A DNA stretch of 64,000 nt from Deltaproteobacteria bacterium (GTDB lineage: Bacteria; Bdellovibrionota; FAC87; UBA2466), in assembly GCA_016196825.1 (NCBI GenBank), contig JACPWY010000001.1, positions 1 through 64,000 of the forward strand, in the 5' to 3' direction. Positions within the stretch are counted from its first letter, which is position 1. Each line of letters opens with the position of its first letter. The notes beneath the pieces were generated by a model that was given only the letters and a program-made list of their open reading frames with translations, was not told the DNA's origin and made no database searches. The position numbers and the translations under genes are program-made. Shown here in pieces: positions 1-6,635 of this stretch.

Positions 1-2
1 CT

Positions 3-269
3 GACGAAAGCCTCTCATTGCGTTTTGCCGTCTTACCGTGTTTGCTGTCTTCATGTGGCTCCTCTCCTATTCAATGCTCCGTGGACTTTGCCACGGGGGA
101 GCCACTCCTTCAAAGTTCAGCTAGTTTTGATATATCCTCCGGGACACTGTGTGGCGTTCCGCGGCATATCACTGTATTAAATCAAGATCCGGGACCAAGA
201 ATACACAGCACCTTGCAGCTGGGGTCTGATAGTCTCAAGCTTCTTCAGTTTTCCTGTAACCGGAGGTAG
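3..269 (+). CDS. Small lipoprotein-like secreted protein, 5' end outside window
   Basis: The reading frame is open from the left window edge to a TAG at 267-269, so the true start may lie outside. A TTG at 18 would give an 83-residue product whose N-terminus looks like a short signal peptide ending in a lipobox-like LLSSC. The rest has five further cysteines and no motif I recognise. Its stop codon touches the ribosome-binding site of the next gene (GGAGG at 262-266), which suggests a two-gene operon of small exported proteins. Whether it is a lipoprotein or the tail of a larger protein cannot be decided here. Confidence 0.4.
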   Translation, partial: DESLSLRFAVLPCLLSSCGSSPIQCSVDFATGEPLLQSSASFDISSGTLCGVPRHITVLNQDPGPRIHSTLQLGSDSLKLLQFSCNRR

Positions 270-275
270 GTGAGA

Positions 276-509
276 ATGCACTCTCAGCACTATATCGATA
301 AATGCCGTTTGAATTTTGTAATCTTCATTCTTAGCGTTATCGCTTTTGGAGCGTCAACGAGTTCAGCGAAGGACTATCTGCTTTATCCCGGCCAAAAGTT
401 ACTGATCGGTGGCGGAGACAGTGTCAGTTGTATGAATAGTCCGGAGCAAATAACTTCCTGTGAATGCTTAAGCGTTAACAACTCGGGAGAAAGCGCAATC
501 GCTCTGTAA
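276..509 (+). CDS. Small secreted protein of unknown function
   Basis: A 77-residue product starting at ATG 276, nine bases after a GGAGG at 262-266; a GTG at 270 is in frame but too close to that site. Residues 12-30 form a hydrophobic signal-peptide core followed by an Ala-rich cleavage region (STSSAKD). The mature part is about 45 residues with three cysteines close together, which suggests a disulfide-stabilised periplasmic or extracellular peptide. No family recognised. It lies directly left of the tRNA gene that serves as an integration site. Confidence 0.5.
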   Translation: MHSQHYIDKCRLNFVIFILSVIAFGASTSSAKDYLLYPGQKLLIGGGDSVSCMNSPEQITSCECLSVNNSGESAIAL

Positions 510-550
510 TGGTTCGCTCCACGCCAATTGTCCATCCTAACAACAGGATC

Positions 551-624
551 TGGGCGGTGTAGGGATCGAACCTACGACCTCAAGCTTCGGAGGCTTGCGC
601 TCTATCCAACTGAGCTAACCGCCC
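551..624 (-). tRNA. tRNA-Arg (anticodon CCG)
   Basis: Read on the minus strand, the sequence folds into a complete cloverleaf: acceptor GGGCGGT/ACCGCCC, D-arm GCTC/GAGC, anticodon stem CAAGC/GCTTG around the loop CTCCGAA, T-arm GTAGG/CCTAC with loop TTCGATC, and discriminator A. The anticodon CCG reads CGG (Arg). CCA is not encoded. The 5' 42 bases (583-624) are repeated at 8391-8432, marking this gene as the attachment site of the integrated element on its 5' side. The 3' half is chromosomal, while the 5' half and the upstream promoter region now come from the element. Confidence 0.97.
583..624 (-). repeat. Attachment site repeat, tRNA-proximal end
   Basis: This 42-bp copy is identical to 8391-8432. 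It covers the tRNA-Arg 5' end through the anticodon loop and part of the 3' anticodon stem. The anticodon stem (CAAGC and GCTTG around a 7-base loop) gives the inverted core sites tyrosine integrases commonly use, so strand exchange probably occurs in the anticodon loop. Confidence 0.9.
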
Positions 625-702
625 GCATAAAAGAACCGACATAATTTCCCATACTTACTTTACCTCCTTTCTTGAAGCAAGAGCCTTATCCCCTGTCGTA
701 TT

Positions 703-719
703 CAACATTTCAGCAACAT
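703..719 (+). repeat. Candidate integrase arm-type site
   Basis: The 17-bp sequence caacatttcagcaacat sits directly after the integrase stop codon and recurs exactly at 8248-8264, near the other end of the element. Paired short repeats near both ends of an integrated element are what arm-type binding sites of a tyrosine integrase look like. The role is inferred from position and repetition only. Confidence 0.5.
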
Positions 720-1778
720 TTATGGGCGAAGGCGAATGACTTTAGCGACTGCACTTAGCCGATCTCCATTATCGTGAATATATCGATCAGTAGTCCTATG
801 GTCCGAATGGCCATAGAGTAAACGTAGGTCATCACGAGTTGCGCCATGGGCCATGTAAAGCTCCGACGTTGAATGCCGAAGCCCATGCGCCGCCACGATT
901 TTAACACCGGCTTCTTTACAGTAACGTTTAAGCGCTTTTCGGAAATATCCGTAGTCGAGTACTCTTCCTTCTTTGGTGCTCGCTACCAGATTTTCCGTAC
1001 GTTGGTTTTTGGATGCTTCCAAAAGTAGAGACAACAACTCATCAGGAATTCGATGGGAGTGTTGCTTTCGTCCTTTTGGAAAATCCTTGAAGCATTGTTC
1101 GAGCCGAACGTAGGTTCTCCGAACATGAAGAATCTTGCGCTCAAACTCAATGTCCATCCAACGAAGCGCCTGAATCTCACCCATCCTGAGACCCATAAAA
1201 ACCCCAAGAGCAATTGGAATTTCATAAGGCTTGCAATGGACATGAGCCAAGAGCCGTTTAATTTCCTCCAACGAAAGATGTTGCGCTTCTTTCAGGGGGA
1301 CGGCGGGTTTTAATGCCCGCTTCGCTGGATTACTTCTTAGGTATTCAAACGACTCCACCGCATCGCCAAACATGTTTCTAAGAAGATTGAAAACATGCCG
1401 ACAAGTCTGTGGGCTTTTACCTTGATCCACCATTTTTGAAATCACCGCTGAAACGTCATGGGGCTTTATGGTGATGAGTTTTCTACTCCCGATAACCGGC
1501 GAAATATATCGCAGGTACATCGCGTGCCTTCTCTCAAGCCAACCCGCCGAAGCCGATTTTTTCTTGAGCGCCCATTCAATATAGAACTCATCCAGCGTGA
1601 TGCGATTCAAAGAGGCTGATGCGAAATCACCTTGGCAGAGACGGTTTTTCAAGGATGCTTCATAGGAAACAGCTTCTCGCTTAGTCGCAAAGACCCGTGA
1701 AATCCATCGTCCATCGCTTCCACGGATCAGTACCTGAAAACGGACTGTCAATTTGCGTTGAATTTTTCTAATTGCCAT
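720..1778 (-). CDS. int: Tyrosine recombinase/integrase of the element
   Basis: A 352-residue phage-type integrase that would catalyse site-specific insertion into, and with a helper excision from, the adjacent tRNA-Arg. An N-terminal arm-binding region (about 1-60) and a SAM-like core-binding domain (about 60-150) precede the catalytic domain. Catalytic residues are visible: Arg198 in GLRMGE, His298 and Arg301 in HGLRH, His324 in YGHSD and the Tyr333 nucleophile in RYIH. The ATG at 1776-1778 follows an AAGGAG site at good spacing. The stop is 96 bases from the attachment repeat, the usual place for an integrase. Intact by length and residues. Confidence 0.95.
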   Translation of the reverse strand: MAIRKIQRKLTVRFQVLIRGSDGRWISRVFATKREAVSYEASLKNRLCQGDFASASLNRITLDEFYIEWALKKKSASAGWLERRHAMYLRYISPVIGSRKLITIKPHDVSAVISKMVDQGKSPQTCRHVFNLLRNMFGDAVESFEYLRSNPAKRALKPAVPLKEAQHLSLEEIKRLLAHVHCKPYEIPIALGVFMGLRMGEIQALRWMDIEFERKILHVRRTYVRLEQCFKDFPKGRKQHSHRIPDELLSLLLEASKNQRTENLVASTKEGRVLDYGYFRKALKRYCKEAGVKIVAAHGLRHSTSELYMAHGATRDDLRLLYGHSDHRTTDRYIHDNGDRLSAVAKVIRLRP

Positions 1779-1868
1779 TGCTCAATTCACTCCTTTCGGT
1801 GAATCGGCAAGGCCAGACTTTCTAGTTTTCAAAGACCGAATACTGTCGAGCTTTTGTAACAATCCTGA

Positions 1869-2081
1869 CTATTCGGCGCAAGCTAGCTTTGACTCCTCCG
1901 TCTTTTTCTGAAAATGAGAAAGCACCTGGTCTAGTTGGAAGCGCAGATGTTTTCCGACTTTCAGAAAAGGGATTTCGTTGCGGCTGACATAGTAGTAGAC
2001 GCTCTTGAGCGGCACGCCCAGCGCCTCAGCGATACCCGCGACATCGAGGAGAGGGATGGGATGACCGTTAGGGTTTTCCAT
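1869..2081 (-). CDS. AlpA/MerR-like helix-turn-helix protein, likely excisionase
   Basis: A 70-residue protein made almost entirely of one winged helix-turn-helix of the excisionase/AlpA type: a helix-turn-helix around IAEALGVPLKSVYYY followed by the wing (IPFLKVGKHLRF). Such proteins bend DNA at attachment sites and act as excisionase or control integrase expression. The ATG at 2079-2081 is chosen because a GGAGG lies upstream at normal spacing; a longer frame running to 2273 has no such support. It lies upstream of int in the same direction, as expected for an xis-int pair. Confidence 0.8.
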   Translation of the reverse strand: MENPNGHPIPLLDVAGIAEALGVPLKSVYYYVSRNEIPFLKVGKHLRFQLDQVLSHFQKKTEESKLACAE

Positions 2082-2196
2082 TTTTAGCCCCTCCGACGGT
2101 GATGGGAATGGTTGGGGTAGGGGGTGTCGATTTGGGGCGTTTATAGGCCACAATCGTATTGATGCTCGTGCCTGGAGCGTCAGCGATTTTCGGTAC

Positions 2197-2391
2197 TCAT
2201 AACCCGTTGGGCCTCCGTCTTTTGAGCGCGCCCTCTGGAATAGACCATAGCTCGCCCCTGAACCGAACCTCATAACGGTAGCCTTGAGCGGCTATGTCTT
2301 CGGAGTCGTTGCCGTTAACTACTCGTTCGACGATTCCGTATCCAATAGGAGAGTAGAGAACGTCGTTTCCGGATTTGAACCGTGGATTCAC
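2197..2391 (-). CDS. Small protein of unknown function in the element
   Basis: A 64-residue product from GTG 2389-2391 with a strong AAGGAGG site six bases upstream. The predicted protein is beta-rich (VLYSPIGYGIVERVV, YRYEVRFRGELWSI), which looks like a small SH3- or Tudor-like barrel, but no family can be named. It lies between the helicase and excisionase genes on the same strand, so it is probably part of the element's early operon. Confidence 0.55.
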   Translation of the reverse strand: MNPRFKSGNDVLYSPIGYGIVERVVNGNDSEDIAAQGYRYEVRFRGELWSIPEGALKRRRPNGL

Positions 2392-2415
2392 TTTGGCCTC
2401 CTTGTTTGTCTTCCA

Positions 2416-3672
2416 TCAAAATGGAAACGCCCCACTTAGTTTTGCTAACTGAAGGTTGTAACGACGCCTCTTTTTGTCCTTGTTGGCTGAATAGCCTTTT
2501 GCTTTAAGCCGCCTTGCAAATTTCTGAGCTGTAACGGGATAGTATTTGTTTTCCTCGCAATATATTTTGTATTTGGAAAACACCTCACTAAAATCAGTCC
2601 ATTCTCTCTCTGAAACAGTGGCATCCAAAGGCTCCACGCATTGCTCTAGAAATAGCTCCTCTGCTTCCTTGTTGCGCAACTCATCTTCTTGTTTGAGATG
2701 AATCTCGTCGATGACCTCAAGAATAGGGCTGGGCGATTTTTCGTCCACGCTTTTCCAGATGGTCTGAGATTCAAGTGTATTTATCGCTTCCCAATCAACT
2801 TTGTCTTGGCAGTCAATCTGCCAGAACCTACGAACCCCAGTTGGGTCGGTCAGGAGGTCCGGCAATTGATGGTTCGTGGTACCGATGAACGTTGCGCGGT
2901 TCTTGCGTGTTTCATGTCCGGTCGTTCGTAGAACTCGCTGGCTCAGGTCTCTTGCCGTGATAATTGATTTGAGGGCATCGGCGTCAGCCTTTTTTGCCTT
3001 CGCCATCTCATCAAGAACGAGGATGTAGTAATCCCACATGTACCGAAAATTACGTTCATCGGTCAGCGTTGGAATATCGGGCGGATACTCCACTAGTGCT
3101 GCAATTGGTGAAAGAAATTTTTCTACCGCAACGGACTTTCCTCCGCCGCTTTTTCCAACGAGAACAGGCATCAAATGATGGACGGGTATTTCTCCGTTGA
3201 GTTTTACTTTCACTTGCCAGATGAAATGTTTTAGAACGGCCAAGGAGAGTCGGTCTGGTTTTCCTATTATCGCAGCTGCGAACTTCTCAAGCTGGGTTCC
3301 ACTTGCTTGCGGATCATAGGCGAGTCGTTCCCTATGCTCTTTAAGGAGTCGTTCTTTTTGTTCATCAATCCAAGCGCCCAAAACCCGCTGCAAGAGGTCC
3401 TTGTCTCGCCGAAGTCCCATATTATCCAAATCGAGGAGCATCCTTGTAAAGACTTGTTCAAGCGAAAATTTCTCCAGTCGCTCACCGCGCTTCAATAATA
3501 TTTGTTTGTCTCGGTAGCTATATTCAGCCTGCACATGATCAATGTACCCGCGAATTATTTGTTCAGCGGACGCCTTGTCCCTGAAATTCGCGATGGTGGA
3601 GAGGTCAGCACTTGGAACGGGAAGTGGTAAATTGTTCCCCTGATTATTTTGTTCGTTGTTATCGTGATTCAT
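2416..3672 (-). CDS. VapE/VirE-like superfamily 3-type helicase of the element
   Basis: A 418-residue ATPase of the virulence-associated-E type found on phage satellites and genomic islands, where it supports replication of the excised element. The N-terminal third (1-150) is helical and has no primase motif I recognise. Then come Walker A GKSGGGKS (173-180), Walker B ILVLDE (217-222), a sensor IGTTN (263-267) and the family signature DPTGVRRFW (276-284). The C-terminal 100 residues are charged and may bind DNA. The start at ATG 3670-3672 is preceded by AGGAG; the frame is open upstream but lacks a better start. The gene-free region at 3673-4372 beside it may hold its target origin. Confidence 0.82.
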   Translation of the reverse strand: MNHDNNEQNNQGNNLPLPVPSADLSTIANFRDKASAEQIIRGYIDHVQAEYSYRDKQILLKRGERLEKFSLEQVFTRMLLDLDNMGLRRDKDLLQRVLGAWIDEQKERLLKEHRERLAYDPQASGTQLEKFAAAIIGKPDRLSLAVLKHFIWQVKVKLNGEIPVHHLMPVLVGKSGGGKSVAVEKFLSPIAALVEYPPDIPTLTDERNFRYMWDYYILVLDEMAKAKKADADALKSIITARDLSQRVLRTTGHETRKNRATFIGTTNHQLPDLLTDPTGVRRFWQIDCQDKVDWEAINTLESQTIWKSVDEKSPSPILEVIDEIHLKQEDELRNKEAEELFLEQCVEPLDATVSEREWTDFSEVFSKYKIYCEENKYYPVTAQKFARRLKAKGYSANKDKKRRRYNLQLAKLSGAFPF

Positions 3673-4372
3673 TTTATGACTCCTATGGAACTGAATATTG
3701 AACGCACAGCGCCTCACCATGAGAGACTGCGCTCTTATACGTTCCGCAAGGAGATGATGGAGATGTGCGAGAGATGACCAGCGCACAATCGCCCCAGCCC
3801 AACTCAGGCACGCAGGAGATGAGAGACTATTATTATTGATACTGTGGAAACATGGTGGAGGGGCGGAGGGGAAAATAACCACCTCTCGTCTCCTCGCCCC
3901 ACGCTCCACAGCTGAACTAGGGCAAACACGCACTAGTCCAGTAGCAAGCTGAAGGCACTCCTTGCGGGATTAGATTTTAGAATTGCAATTGCAGCCCTTA
4001 AATTGGCCGCTAAGTATATGAGGGGCGGCTGCTAGGAATGCGACTACATCCCTTTGTCTGTTCGACAAATTAACCGCCATCAAACGAAGGTTGGTTTCTT
4101 CTCATTCAGTCCCACACTCGACTGGGAGTGCTTTTGACGAGACCTGAGACCGGCATCGTCGACACCGGCTTGGGTTCCGCATCCAACGGCGTACCCAAGT
4201 ACATTTACTGATACCTAAAATATAGCAGATTTAATGTGCTGTATCAATGCCAATTTCGTCGACAGAATGAATCCAGCCCCTCCCCACGGGGCACCACAGT
4301 TCAAAGTACTTCATGTTTACTCCGGTTTTGGCGGGGGAAAAACTGGAGTAAAGAGAGGGTGCCTACGGATAT
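3673..4372. other. Gene-free region with several inverted repeats
   Basis: Seven hundred bases without a convincing gene. It contains a hairpin CACTC-N6-GAGTG at 4115-4130, a 7-bp arm pair CTTGGGT/ACCCAAG spanning 4169-4199, a GTCGAC palindrome between CCGG repeats near 4150-4168, and a 14-bp-stem hairpin at 4316-4352. None is followed by a run of T, so they do not look like ordinary terminators. Position beside the helicase gene makes an origin of replication or a control region likely, but that is inference. Helicase promoters probably lie in 3680-3950. Confidence 0.45.
4316..4352. repeat. Long perfect-stem hairpin in the element
   Basis: Fourteen-base arms (TTTACTCCGGTTTT and AAAACTGGAGTAAA) pair across a 9-base G-rich loop; the only exception is one G-T wobble. 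No T-run follows on either strand. It lies 21 bases past the end of a lipoprotein gene. It could act as a replication-initiation hairpin, a protein-binding site or an atypical terminator. Confidence 0.6.
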
Positions 4373-4897
4373 TTATTTAAATTCAATTGTCAGTGGCGCA
4401 ATCGACTCGAAGTCATAGGGGCGAGTCACCTCTTCCAGGATTGCAACGCGGTCAGACGGACCGACACTAAAGGACGTGGCTTTGCACGTAATTCCCGAAG
4501 ATTGATAGGAGGCAATAGTTACAGCAGAACTAGTCACATTTTTTACGAGATAATATTTCCCATTATTGGCAGAAAGCGTAACGGTTTTGCCAGGCACCCC
4601 ATGATACTGGTTAGAATAAACCGTCCCCGAACAATCACTTGTCGTAAACCACAACTGGTAAGTTTCGTTGTCCCGATATTTTCCAGTAGTGAGATTGATC
4701 CTCACATACTGGTCTATCGATGGGATGTAGGCATGGACAAAATCATATTGGATAAAGTCCATCACGAAACCAAGCGAGTCGCTGCCGTGCTTTAGTACTG
4801 CACCGGAGAAAGTTTGAGAGGTAGTTGCTTCTTCTTTTTTTCCACACCCGAAAATGACGAGGCCGACGAGAATCGAGACAATGAATTTGGAATGCAT
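4373..4897 (-). CDS. Lipoprotein of unknown function, element cargo
   Basis: A 174-residue product with a clear lipoprotein signal peptide: MHSKF, a hydrophobic core, then the lipobox FGC at about residues 19-21 followed by KKEE. The mature part is beta-rich with two or three further cysteines and resembles no family I can name. The ATG at 4895-4897 is preferred over an in-frame TTG at 4907-4909 because a G-rich ribosome-binding site (GGGGGAT) lies just upstream of it. It is last in a three-gene lipoprotein series (5990 to 4373) and is separated from the previous gene by 21 bases. Confidence 0.65.
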   Translation of the reverse strand: MHSKFIVSILVGLVIFGCGKKEEATTSQTFSGAVLKHGSDSLGFVMDFIQYDFVHAYIPSIDQYVRINLTTGKYRDNETYQLWFTTSDCSGTVYSNQYHGVPGKTVTLSANNGKYYLVKNVTSSAVTIASYQSSGITCKATSFSVGPSDRVAILEEVTRPYDFESIAPLTIEFK

Positions 4898-4918
4898 ATC
4901 ATCCCCCAAATCCTATTT

Positions 4919-5650
4919 TCAATTTCCACTACCCTGTTGCCGCTGGTACGAAAACGCTCCCACTCCACAGTCAACGCTCAGCTTTGCCGACTCAATTGAG
5001 TAAGTGCAGGGATATTTCCCAACGGGAAGACATTTTCCTGGCGTGGCCGAATCAATTGTTACCGAGAGGTTCCCCGTTTCACCCAATGGATTTGCATACG
5101 ATCCATGACTTTTGCAACCGTCAACGCCGTTATAGAGATAAAGACAATCATCTGTGAGCGTCAGCTGGTCGCCGTTACCCTTCCACTGCCCCGAGTGTGT
5201 GCCAGCGCAGTCATGCGCTGAAGAGGGTTTCCTTTCCGTTTTGTCCGAACTGGCCGGAATGTTCGAAGTGGCCGCCCCGTTATTTTGAATGTTGTAATTG
5301 TTTATTACTGGCAGCGACATTGATGCGGACACGCACCCATTAGTCATACTAAAAAAAACCCGTGAGGGTGGGGAGCTGGGATATGTAATACTTTGTTGGC
5401 ACTGTCCACTGCCCCCTTTCCCTGGAATAGCAATCATAGTGCTGGCGACAGGAATGGATACCAAGGTTCCACCAACAGCCCCGAGCTGGCCTGCTGCGTG
5501 CAGATTTGCTTCAAGCGGAGTAGTCCCTAAATATTTTCCATTTACTGTAACGTGCGCTCCTTGTGGGTCACTATCGACGCGAACCAATGTCGAACAGCTC
5601 GCGAGAAGTAGAGCCAGAAGGCTACTTAGAAATGGTCGCATGTGCATCAT
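4919..5650 (-). CDS. PEGA-domain lipoprotein
   Basis: A 243-residue lipoprotein: the signal peptide ends at the lipobox LASC (about residue 19), then comes a PEGA-type surface-anchor domain (SDPQGAHVTVNGKYLGTTP, about 26-46), an Ala/Gly segment, a short Asn-rich stretch with NNYNIQNNG and a C-terminal beta-rich domain with several cysteines. PEGA domains occur in surface and S-layer-linked proteins. The start lies inside the end of the upstream gene (overlap about 29 bases) with no clear ribosome-binding site, so translation is probably coupled. A shared DNA repeat shows it is partly a duplicate of its neighbour. Confidence 0.75.
   Translation of the reverse strand: MMHMRPFLSSLLALLLASCSTLVRVDSDPQGAHVTVNGKYLGTTPLEANLHAAGQLGAVGGTLVSIPVASTMIAIPGKGGSGQCQQSITYPSSPPSRVFFSMTNGCVSASMSLPVINNYNIQNNGAATSNIPASSDKTERKPSSAHDCAGTHSGQWKGNGDQLTLTDDCLYLYNGVDGCKSHGSYANPLGETGNLSVTIDSATPGKCLPVGKYPCTYSIESAKLSVDCGVGAFSYQRQQGSGN
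5279..5306. repeat. 28-bp repeat, copy 1 (inside PEGA gene)
   Basis: Matches 5652-5679 with one mismatch. Both copies encode the Asn-rich NN(Y/F)NIQNN tail of the two PEGA-type lipoproteins, in the same orientation 373 bases apart. They indicate a past tandem duplication and could support recombination that deletes one gene. Confidence 0.8.
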
Positions 5651-5990
5651 TGTTATTTTGAATGTTGAAATTGTTTATTGGCGGCGAAGTTGGCGGGCCT
5701 TGTGCTGCTGGCTTCCTATCACAAAGCTTCATGTTGAGAAGAATGTGTGGCGGAAGCTCTGTCGCTTCTGAATAATAACTTTCTTGCTTACACAACCCAT
5801 CGCTTTGCGGGGTCCCAACAACGTTAATCCCGTTCTGGCTCTCAATCTTGGTTACAAAAGGAGTTCGCCCAACGTAGTTGCCATTGATTTCGACATGAGC
5901 GCCAGGCGACTCTGAGGAAATTTTTATCTCTCGTGAGTGTGTACATCCAAGTGCAATCAAAGTGGACAGACAGAGAAATATTCTATTCAT
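5622..5990 (-). CDS. Small PEGA-domain lipoprotein
   Basis: A 122-residue product from ATG 5988-5990: signal peptide MNRIFLCLSTLIALGC with lipobox ALGC, a PEGA domain (SESPGAHVEINGNYVGRTPF, about 26-46), then a cysteine-bearing middle and an Asn-rich tail NNFNIQNNN. It is a shorter relative of the downstream gene, which repeats the PEGA core and the Asn-rich tail but has an extra C-terminal domain. No strong ribosome-binding site precedes the ATG; an in-frame TTG at 6017 is less likely because it would displace the signal peptide. It is transcribed divergently from the XRE repressor and faces its presumed operators. Confidence 0.7.
   Translation of the reverse strand: MNRIFLCLSTLIALGCTHSREIKISSESPGAHVEINGNYVGRTPFVTKIESQNGINVVGTPQSDGLCKQESYYSEATELPPHILLNMKLCDRKPAAQGPPTSPPINNFNIQNNNDAHATISK
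5652..5679. repeat. 28-bp repeat, copy 2 (end of the small PEGA gene)
   Basis: The second copy of the repeat at 5279-5306, differing at one base. It covers the stretch encoding the Asn-rich tail of the small PEGA lipoprotein and ends just before the next gene's start codon. Confidence 0.8.
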
Positions 5991-6019
5991 GTAGTCGCTA
6001 TCGGCACGCCGCACCAAAA

Positions 6020-6104
6020 TTCCAATGAAATTCCTATAACAATTCCATTTTTGCTTAATCTTCCTATAGATGCCCTTCCAAAATAATACCTTCCAATAGG
6101 AAGA
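6020..6104. promoter_or_regulatory. TTCC-repeat operator region between divergent genes
   Basis: The gap between the PEGA lipoprotein gene and the XRE gene contains TTCCTATA at 6031 and 6061 and TTCCAATA at 6091, exactly 30 bp apart. Further TTCCA copies lie at 6020, 6043 and 6076. The last main copy is part of a palindrome, CTTCC-AATA-GGAAG (6090-6103). Spacing near multiples of the helix turn and the adjacent helix-turn-helix gene suggest cooperative repressor binding controlling both directions. Which protein binds is inferred. Confidence 0.55.
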
Positions 6105-6136
6105 GATAGGGCCTTAGAAGGCCCGAAAATGCCTAT

Positions 6137-6373
6137 GTGGATGACAAAGAAAAAAAGGAGAGGAAGCTATTCTTGTCCCGCCTCGGCAAGCATATCAAAA
6201 AGGTGAGAACTGCCGCTGGCTACAGTCAGGATAGAATTTACCTTGAGGCGGGCTGCTCTCGCGGGACGATGAGCAAAATCGAACGCGGTGCTGTGGACAC
6301 TCAAATCGGAACACTGAGAATGATTGCAGAAACCATTGGAGTACCACTTCGGAAATTGGTGGATGTCGATTAA
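6137..6373 (+). CDS. XRE-family transcriptional regulator
   Basis: A 78-residue Cro/C1-type DNA-binding protein. The five-helix HTH_3 domain spans about residues 15-74: LGKHIKKVRTAAGYSQD, then the recognition region SRGTMSKIERG and the C-terminal helices ending in PLRKLVDVD. It probably sets the quiescent state of the element. The start is uncertain: GTG 6137 is used, with no good ribosome-binding site, and transcription may begin so close that the message is leaderless. It is divergent from the lipoprotein genes across a repeat-rich operator, and its 3' end overlaps the convergent small gene by 4 bases. Confidence 0.8.
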   Translation: MDDKEKKERKLFLSRLGKHIKKVRTAAGYSQDRIYLEAGCSRGTMSKIERGAVDTQIGTLRMIAETIGVPLRKLVDVD

Positions 6374-6609
6374 CGCCTTCGAGGGTTTCTTTTTTGAAAC
6401 TCCAGTCCCTCAATTTCCCTGGCGATACCGCTCGCCTCATCTGCTAGTCCGCTTAGAATTTCACCAAGCCCGTAGTTGATTTGGTCTTCATTGAGGGGAG
6501 CCGCCTCGCTCAGGCGTTTCTGAGAAATGAGATGGGCGATGGCGTGGATCTTGGCTGCGATATCACCCAATCTATCCCAACTTGGCCCAAGTTCGATTTG
6601 TTCCTTCAT
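6370..6609 (-). CDS. Small helical protein downstream of the recombinase
   Basis: A 79-residue, fully helical, charged protein with no motif I recognise. The ATG at 6607-6609 is preceded by GAGG at good spacing. It lies 26 bases after the serine recombinase stop on the same strand, so the two are probably co-transcribed; an accessory or regulatory role for the recombinase is possible but unsupported. The C-terminus is basic (FQKRNPRRR), which would suit nucleic-acid binding. Confidence 0.55.
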   Translation of the reverse strand: MKEQIELGPSWDRLGDIAAKIHAIAHLISQKRLSEAAPLNEDQINYGLGEILSGLADEASGIAREIEGLEFQKRNPRRR

Positions 6610-6635
6610 AAAAACCTCTGTGAGTGTCCTAAACT

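Noticed and set aside
18-509. Left-edge small proteins as part of the integrated element
   Set aside because: They lie outside the 42-bp attachment repeats, so they belong to the chromosome or to another island, not to this element.
3673-3933. N-terminal extension of the helicase frame
   Set aside because: The extra 87 residues are low in recognisable structure, and the ATG at 3670-3672 has a good ribosome-binding site while no upstream start does.
4236-4418. Small plus-strand frame across the hairpin at 4316-4352
   Set aside because: No ribosome-binding site, unlikely composition, and it overlaps the end of a well-supported lipoprotein gene.
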